Shown piece after piece: positions 56,301 through 64,000 of a stretch of DNA of 64,000 bases. Source of the DNA: Globodera rostochiensis. Its lineage: Eukaryota; Nematoda; Chromadorea; Rhabditida; Heteroderidae. The notes below the pieces were generated by a model, which was not told the DNA's origin, made no database searches, and worked only from the letters and a program-made list of their open reading frames with translations. The DNA is taken from positions 124,001 through 188,000 of the forward strand of contig JAEVLN010000030.1 of NCBI GenBank assembly GCA_018350325.1. Direction: 5' to 3'. Numbering within the stretch: the first letter of the stretch is position 1; each line of letters begins with the position of its first letter. The position numbers and the translations under genes were made by a program.

Positions 56301-56476
56301 GGCCCAGAAACGCTAAATCGACGAAATAGTGTGCAAAGTGAGAATGGCGGTTAGACACACTAGAGTAACGAGAGACGTGTAAACTGGGGGTGCATCCCTG
56401 CAGTAGTTTGCAACCCATAGAACTTTTTATTAGCTTTCTGGGGAACTGACGAATCAATTCGGCGAAAAATCGTAAT
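50301..56476. other. AT-rich DNA, no gene seen
   Basis: Very AT-rich over 6 kb, with only short open frames (up to about 90 codons) that lack splice partners or motifs. A (TA)n stretch occurs at about 51970-51983. An isolated palindrome-like segment, GACATGGTGCAGCAATGTTC, is near 54649. I cannot support any gene. Confidence 0.5.
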
Positions 56477-56545
56477 TGCAAGGAAGGGATTCGATCCCGT
56501 GCCCCTTTTTTGTTGAAAAGCTCACAGACCACTAAGCCAAAATTC
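56477..56545 (-). repeat. tRNA-like fragment on the minus strand
   Basis: The minus strand reads TTGGCTTAGTGGTCTGTGAG with a GCTT/GAGC D-arm-like stem, and GGGATCGAATCCC resembles a T arm with B box. The acceptor stem does not pair. It is probably a decayed tRNA copy or SINE head, similar in kind to 42873-42950. Confidence 0.4.
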
Positions 56546-59500
56546 AAATCTTTTCCGAACTAGAGCCCCAAAATTGAGCCGCTGTGTTTAAGATAAATTT
56601 ATAAAAGTAGACTTTAAACTTACTTGCCCAAAGGCCCTTCACCACATGCGCTAACTACATGAGTTAATCAAGATTTATTTTGTGTTCAATGATGCATTTT
56701 TTTAAATGTAACGGGTTTTTCTGAGCTTTATCGCCTTTCGCTCACAACATTTTTCAGTTTTGTTATATTGTTTTAGAATTTAATTAATATCGGTTTTAAA
56801 TTTTGTTTAAATGTAATTTATTTTGTTTTTGGTAATGCATAATAACATTTTCAATCGGCTGCTTAGAGCGAAGTTGTTTGCTTTCTCTTTACAGTATTTT
56901 TTAATATTTCAAGAAGAAAAATGCTAAAACAATAAGAATTTTGCAAAATCAAAATATCAAAAAAACAAAGTCATTATATAATTTTTTATTTTATTGATAG
57001 TGCATAATATGACATTTAAAATTAAGATTATGCATTATAATCTTTGATTAAATTTTTTTTGGTTAAAGCATAGCAACAATTTTATCCTCGCATGCGTCAT
57101 CGTTATTTTGCTTATCGAGCTTTTATAAATAGTTTTTTTAAACAAATTTTATTTTTAAGATTTTAATGTATTCTTTTTAACTGACATTTTTTATTAAGAT
57201 TTGCGCCGTTCAAAAACTTTCTTTGCCTGAACGCAGATTTAGAGGGTTAGGTTTGGTCGCTATTAAATTTTACTTAATCTACTCTTTTTAAAATGTTTGA
57301 AATTATATATATAAAATACCTTGTGGGTTTGTTATTTAGTTAATATAAAAACAAAAAAATTCAAATAAAACTCTTGATTAAAATAAATAAAAAATCCAAA
57401 CCAGTTCAACATTGTAAGAAAAAATATAAAAGCAAATTAAAGTACAGTTATAATAAAAAAATAAAAAAATAATTTCCCATGTTATGTCGTGACGACTATG
57501 AACCTCAAGCGCAACCATACGGCAAGAAAATCCCGATTTTAATTGAATTAATTAAATTAAACAATTAAAACAAACAATAATATTGATAATTGGGCAAGTC
57601 GCGAGTTTTACTACCCACCTTGGGAGCAGAATCTTTATTAAGGATGTAAGAGTGTTTACAATTATATTTAATAGTCTAAAAAACTAAATAAAATTACTAC
57701 CCATGATGAAAATATGTGCGTAAACATTTGGCGATAGACCTCGAGAGAAGGATCTCAAGGAAAACATAATCTAATAATCAAAGGTTTAGCCCGACTAATT
57801 CAGGATTAACATCAGTAGTAACGCCGACATTCTGACGGCTCATTCGACGTTCCCGCCTTTCAAATCGTGGATTCTTCTCATGCCTTGGCACAAACTAAGA
57901 AAAACTAAATTCTTACAACAAAAAAAAGCGTAAAAAAAATAAAACTAAAATCTACAAAATCATCAATTTATGTAAAATTTACAAAAAAGAACACCTTTAA
58001 TAGACTACCAATTAAATGTTTTAAAATAATTTTTAAAATTTTATTTAGCGTTGGAATTTGGTATATGATAAACTGATAATTTGTATGATAAGCATTAAAA
58101 TTTTAATTATGTATTATAGTTCCGAAAATCTGATTTAAAAAAGCACCAGCATATAAACAAAGAAATACCGCTTAGCGGCAAATGTATGGGTTTTATTGGG
58201 CCTTGATTTTTAATTAAGTTTAAACTGAACAAAAAAATAATAAAACTGAAAAGAATTAAAATAATATTTATTTAAAATAAAGCTTATAAATTGGTGAAAA
58301 AGGACGGAAACCTAACGCCATAATGTGTTCAATAAAAATTAAGCTGAAAGTTAACTTAGTAAGTTATGCCAACATTAACTTCATCCATTCTAGTAAATAA
58401 AACCAATTAAAAACGAAAAGTTTAAACTTAAAATACTGTCTTGAAAAATCAGCTAAATATAATAAACAATTATATTAAAATTTAAATTAATATTCAAAGT
58501 TATTTTGTAAAATCATTTAACTTTGGTTATTTAAAAAGGTTTGGGAAAATTAATGGGATTACGGTAATTATTAATTTCTCTCCGTGAATTATGTCGTGAT
58601 GCTCCTTTATGGTAGCCACTTCGTAATAGGTGCGTAGCGGTGTATTAGCTATTCTCATTATTTTCTTATTTTCTTTCCACGGTTGATAAATTGCGAGGGA
58701 TCATTATTATAATATAAATTTTTTATTAAATGTTAGTTTCGTATTGTATAATCATAACCTATAAACATTTTGCATTTTAATTAAATTTTACAACATTTAT
58801 AAAAGATAGCTCCTAAAGAAATTACATTGTATTTTCCAACGCTAGATTACTATTGTTTTCATTGTCTTTCAGTTCAATTTGTTTTAGCAAAGCTTTTTAA
58901 AATTTAAATTTTTTAGTTTTTAAGTTTATTATAATTTTGTATAGAAGAACGTTTTTAGTTTTTTAAAACTAACACTTTTAATCCTGCATGCTTTTTTGAA
59001 AGACAACATGCAAATATTAAATTTCTAAAAAAAAATAATTTTATTTTTTAATATTTAAAATATACAGTTTTAATTTATAAAAGCACCGAAATAACTTGTG
59101 ACGTATTATTATCCTTCAGTTATCATTAAAGCACAATAATAAATGTAAAACGAGTTTTAAAGAAAAATGTAAATAATATAAAAATAATTATTGCAGCTTA
59201 AAAGAATCTTTTAACCCTATATATAAATATAAACATTAATTTTTTGCAAATATAAACCAAAAGGGGTTCAATAAAAGAACATAAATTAAGGTAGACTTTA
59301 AAAGAAGATATTTAAAAAAAAACGATGAATCAAAGCGGCGACAGTGTAAACTCCAGCAGCAATTTGGTAGACGAATTGACTTGTGACCAATAAATCTAGA
59401 GTAAGGGAATATTGTTGTCGTCAATTTGGCGTTTGTTAAAGGTCACAATTTATAAAATTTATATAAATTTTTTTACACAAATTTTAAAAATTTAAAATAT

Positions 59501-62500
59501 TATTTATATAAACTTAATTAAATATTAATTTGAACCAATATTATTTAAAAAGCAAAGAGAACAACTATTTTAGAATCAAAAATACGCTGCCCCTCAAAGA
59601 AGTTTGAATCTAAGACTCTCAAAAGTTCCATGTAAAAGACCAAATTATAGAAAGGCTTTTTTAAACTTTTTTTTAAATGATTCACCTTTTTTGAATTTTA
59701 TTATTATTCATTTTATATTATTAAGTACATTGGTTCCAAATATTTTTTAATTCATGTTGATTAATTTTATTTTTATTTAAAAATTGTTTGAGGGAGCAAG
59801 AAGGGGCCAAAATAAAAAGTCCGAGAAGATCGCAACTTTTTCAATTAATTCCTTCTGTAACGCTACATAGTCTGACATTTAATTTAAAAGATACTTAGAC
59901 TTCTTTTTTCGAGTAAACATGATCATTTTTTTATTTGGATGTTTATTTATTTTATATTAATTATTTGATTTCATAAAAGATTATTATTTTGCGCTTAAGC
60001 GCCGTATTCTCTGCCGTCAATGCTATATTGTCTTCTACTTCTTGTTTGATGCTCTCGTTTTGTCCACGATGTATTTCTCGATTTTGCTCTGAGTCGGTCA
60101 TTCTATTAGCTTGCATATAAGTGCATCATAGTCTTGAGTTTTTATTAAGATTTGCTATTTTAAATGAATAATTATGTTTTCTTGCTTTAATAATTGTCGT
60201 CAGTTGCTAGAAAATAAATAAGGTGGATTATAACTTTAGTTTTCATTATAGATAATTTTATTTTAATGTTATAAATAGGAAATTTTAAAATCATTTTTAA
60301 ATAAATCTTTCAAGATTCTTCAAAAATATTTCAAACTATTTTAATCTTAAATTCCTTTTGCGATCATGTTAAGCAGGCGTCGCGTCCCGCAGCTGGATTC
60401 ATCGTATTATTTCTCAAGAATTTATGTTGATTAAATAATTTTAGATAGATTTTTAAAAATATAACGATCTTAATATCATTTATTGTTAATAAATATTTTG
60501 AATTATTGGATACTTTAATCTATATCTTGATTTTAGCGCCGAACCGTCAGCCACGAGCGCGGCGTACGCTTAAACATTCGTATAGAAATGTAAAAAATAA
60601 TAATTAAATCCATTAATTGTCGTTAATTTTTATATCCTGGCGCCCAGCGCTCTGAAAACTAAAATTGGAAATTTTTTTCTAAATTACCAAAGAATAAATA
60701 TTTAAAATGTATTTATTGAGTTTCAAGCCTTGGCTAACTTTTAAATTTGCCATTTGCTCTAAATTGAAATGATATTTAAATATTTGGTACTTTGTGTTTT
60801 GAAATTTGCATTCATAAGGCATCTATTTTGTTGTGCTAGGTTCAGGAATAAACTTATTTTTTATAAAATTTATTTAGCTTTTTTTAATATGTAAAATTTT
60901 TATTTTTTATAATCACTTTTTGAGAAATTACTTACGAGGGGAACATCCCTTACTGTGACCACTCAGATCACTTTCAAACCATGCCTATCGTGTAGGGCAC
61001 CCTCGATTTACTCTTGTAAATTTTCTGCTATTTTGGCCCGCCCACACAGTGAAGGGTCGAAAAATGCAATTGAAATTTTTGCATATTTTCTTGAAAAACC
61101 AGTGCGCAGGGACTTTAAAAAATCATTTTCGTTCACTTTAATTATGAATGATTTAGTAATTCAATAAATTAAATTTATTGTTTCAAAGCAAGCATTTCTT
61201 GGACCGTTTGCTGTTCAGCCCGGAAATCAGCGCGGGACGAATGGGCAAAATTTTGTGATATTTTTTATGTTTTGGGAAATTTTGCATAGAGCAGCCTTTC
61301 TTTTATTAAATATAATTCCTATTAATTTAATTTTGGCGTTGTCGGGTGGTTACTGTGACAGATTGTAACTTAGCCTTTGGAATAAATGGCTGCAAATGTA
61401 TTGGCTAATGTATGCAACGATGCTGTTTTTTCAAATAGTATATATAACTATTAATATAAAAAAAACAATCATTTAACTCATTATATAAACAATACACCAA
61501 CCTTCTCACTTCAAAAATAATATTATTAGTAATTTACAAAAAAACCATTACGAATTAAAATAGCTTATTATTTTTAAAACCATCAACAGACATGCAAATT
61601 TTCTCAAAAATACAAAAGAAAATAAAATATTTTTGCGTAATTGTTAAATTACAAAAGTCTGAAGCGTCCACAATGAAGAAATCATACTTATACAAATAAA
61701 TTTATTAATACCTTTAAGCTCGTTGATTATGATGGCCGCCGCAAATGGTGTTATTATATATAAATTTAAAAAAAGATATAAAAACAAGAGATGGTTTGAA
61801 ACTATACAATATAACGTAAGAAAAAATTGAAGAGCTAAATAAAAATTAATTGCAAATCGCATGTATTAAAACGCATTTTGGAATACAACACTGTTTTACC
61901 TACTAAAAAACAGAAAAGAAATTGTCAATTTTTTACTAAAAATAAAACTTAGTAAATCAAAAGTTTTAAACAAATTAAAAAGCCTGGCGAGGAGTTATAA
62001 AAGTTATTGATTTAAACAAATTTGACCAAGCACCGACGGGAAAACACAGGGATTTCTCTCAGCCTACAAGAAAATGAATTATATTATTAATTATGAAAAG
62101 GTTCGATCATTTAAAAATATTAGTTTAAAATAAAATAATTTAATTTGTAAACCGCTTCAATAAATTAAAAGTTTATACTCTGATATTAAATTTGCAAACA
62201 AGCCCTCAATCAAAAACAAACAACAAAATGAAACTAATGAGCAAATGCCGGTATTCGTTCACGGATCACAAACGAGTGGGACCAATAGCAATATTGAGAA
62301 TTAATTAGGAAATTTTTATTAAAACTATTGGAATATAATGCAGAATAATACAATGGACTAATTTTGTTAAAGTATATAACCAGCGTAATTTTATTGTTAA
62401 GGCATTCTCTCAGAACGTATTTAAAATATAATAAGAAATTATGAAATTATTATTAGAATAATTAATTTAATCAAAATTAATTATAATTTGAAATAAAAAA
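56546..62500. other. AT-rich DNA, no gene seen
   Basis: About 6 kb of very AT-rich DNA. A slightly GC-richer patch at 60935-61070 and another at 61200-61245 have short open frames without a motif. Nothing else stands out. Confidence 0.45.
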
Positions 62501-62619
62501 ACAGGTCGTTCGCCAGAGACGTCATGTGGTTCAAAGAAATTGGCTCGTAAAACTGGATCAACTAAAGGACTTAGGACGCATTTGGAATCTTTCCACAAAC
62601 AGTATCCCAGAATTTAAAA
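62501..62619 (+). pseudogene. Decayed BED zinc finger, probably of a hAT transposase
   Basis: The frame reads SCGSKKLARKTGSTKGLRTH then LESFHKQYP and a stop. The TGSTKGLRTHLESFH part matches BED fingers, with the H-x4-H pair preserved and one of the usual two cysteines visible. No downstream transposase is open. It would fit the hAT-type element at 45141-46250 as a sign that such transposons once lived in this genome. Confidence 0.45.
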
Positions 62620-63090
62620 GGAAATGATAAGCAAAAAATGAATCAAGTACTATCTCCTCTTTATTAAAAAAAAAGAGTATCTCTATTTTATTAGGACGCA
62701 AAAAAATTGACAAAGAAAAGCATAAAATAAAAAAACAATTTCGTAGCAGGAATCGATTTTGAACTTCACTATCCGGAAAAAGAATTCGCTACTGGAGAAC
62801 TAATTGCTGAATTGAATAAAGAAAATCAAAAATGTTATTCAAACAAATATTCAGGAAAAAAAATTGCTGGAAACTCATGCAAGCGGTTTCAAGCATCTAC
62901 AAAGTAGTGGACATCAGAGAAGCACTTGCGTCGCCAAGGTCTGAGAGAACTTCTTCAATTTAAATTAAATAGGCAAAATTAAAAGCAACAGTCAAGATAA
63001 TAACATTTTCAATAAAAAGAATAATAAAGCGCATGTTTGATTGATATGAATATTAAAAACGTTTACAGCTAATCATTAATTATTGTGGCC
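62620..63090. other. AT-rich DNA, no gene seen
   Basis: Possible further decayed transposase codons, but no frame stays open. Nothing else is recognised. Confidence 0.35.
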
Positions 63091-63096
63091 ATTAAT

Positions 63097-63265
63097 GAGA
63101 ATAACCAGAAACATCCAAAAAATAAATGGTTTGCAAATATAAAAAATAAATATAGAATTAAACCTGTAAATTTAAGTATATTTTAATAAAATTTAAAATA
63201 ATTGCAAATATTAAATCAAAAAATATTAAAAAGAATGAATGATTAAATGATTTGTAATAAGAGAG
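63097..63265. repeat. Direct repeat, first copy
   Basis: A segment from CCAGAAACATCCAAAAA to AAAAAGAATGAATGATTAAA recurs at 63580-63707 with small indels. Confidence 0.75.
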
Positions 63266-63574
63266 CGGTTCAGCATCAAAAAGAAGTCCGCTTTGCGACG
63301 GCCAAATTCTCGAGGACAATTTTTCCTGGTGGATTGGTGGCGTCCATATCTTTCAAAGCAACCCAAAAAAAAACAAAAATCAATTAAATGCTTGAAGAAG
63401 CAAAAGTATTAGTTCCCAAACTTAAACCGTAAATTACTTCGCGGACCCCATAAAAGAGACACTCAAAAACTGGAATCGCTGCGCATGAAGAATGCATGTT
63501 TGTTATAAATGCTTTCACTTATTCTTTGCTTTTAAAGACGCATTCGTACTGTGGTTCGTACTGTGGTTCATGGG
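63266..63574. other. Spacer between the two direct repeats
   Basis: Moderately AT-rich, including GTACTGTGGTTCGTACTGTGGTTC, a perfect 12-bp tandem. No gene is seen. Confidence 0.4.
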
Positions 63575-63579
63575 CTTTA

Positions 63580-63707
63580 CTCCAGAAACATCCAAAAATA
63601 AATATAGACTGTAAATTAAACTATATTTTAATAAAATTTAATAACTGCAAATATTAAATCAAAAAATATTAAAAAGAATGAATGATTAAATTTATTTGAA
63701 ATAAGAA
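63580..63707. repeat. Direct repeat, second copy
   Basis: Second copy of the segment at 63097-63265. It lacks about 40 bases and ends in TTATTTGAAATAAG where the first ends in TTGTAATAAG. The pair may be ends of an unrecognised element or a local duplication. Confidence 0.75.
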
Positions 63708-64000
63708 AAAATCAAATTCAGGAAATTGACAAGGCATAAGTATCTATAATTTAAATTGCAATAATGCTAATCTGACGAACACAATAAACGTATATTAATT
63801 ATAATAAATACAATAATTCTAAATCACAATAATTTATGGTACAATTTATTTATAAACCAAATATGTTTTTATATTATTTAAAAAGGGTTAGGTTTACGTG
63901 ATACTAAAACAAAGCCAAGGAAAAATATACACCAACAATTTGCCGTGCGTGTTGGTTTACGTTGTGTTTCTTTAGCATTATCATATATGTATTGCATCTT
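63708..64000. other. AT-rich end of the window
   Basis: No gene or repeat recognised. Confidence 0.4.

Noticed and set aside
56477..56545. Functional tRNA gene on the minus strand
   Set aside because: The acceptor stem does not pair and the base before the anticodon is not T.
49000..62400. Mitochondrial DNA insert, suspected from the very high AT content
   Set aside because: I could not recognise any mitochondrial gene motif or rRNA block; AT-richness alone is not evidence.

Overview
The window looks like nuclear DNA of a nematode. The genes are broken by many short introns (about 39-140 nt) with TTTTTAG, TTTTCAG or TTTTAAG-type acceptors, the DNA is strongly AT-rich, and two ordinary host-type genes at 46.5-48.2 kb include a small secreted cysteine-rich protein. 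The species cannot be named from the sequence alone.

The first 40 kb is a tandem satellite with a unit of about 262 bp, into which a Polinton/Maverick DNA transposon has inserted. One copy is complete from end to end (16453-32411, 15.96 kb). It has inverted terminal repeats of about 122 bp starting AGCAGTG, and it is flanked by a perfect 6-bp target-site duplication, GACGGT, that lies inside the satellite unit. Two extra left ends (4023-5420 and 12309-15080) and one extra right half (about 33010-38730) are separated by satellite arrays, so the locus holds three left ends and two right ends. Both truncated left ends pass straight into satellite.

The complete element carries, left to right: a multi-exon gene whose structure I could not settle; a chromodomain protein; a GC-rich minisatellite; a SPRY-domain protein on the minus strand behind a 740-bp GT/CA repeat; a proline-rich protein with duplicated exons; two tiny membrane proteins; a protein like the N-terminal accessory part of Polinton polymerases; a seven-exon protein-primed family B DNA polymerase; an SH2/SOCS-box-like protein; an OB-fold protein like the C-terminal domain of RPA1; an F-box-like protein; a coiled-coil protein; and a secreted helical protein. 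I see no capsid, packaging ATPase, protease or integrase gene. The replication genes are therefore retained (polymerase, its N-terminal partner, single-strand binding protein) while the morphogenesis set seems to have been replaced by cargo resembling host signalling, ubiquitin-ligase and chromatin adaptors.

From 40.4 kb onward the DNA is host-like: non-autonomous transposons (including a hAT-type element at 45141-46250), dispersed GC-rich short repeats, tRNA-like fragments, the secreted cysteine-rich gene, and a small papain-fold peptidase-like gene. From about 48.2 to 64 kb it is very AT-rich, with no gene I can support apart from a decayed BED zinc finger at 62.5 kb. Gene structures were read by eye from splice signals and reading-frame continuity, and family assignments come from motif recognition rather than a database search.
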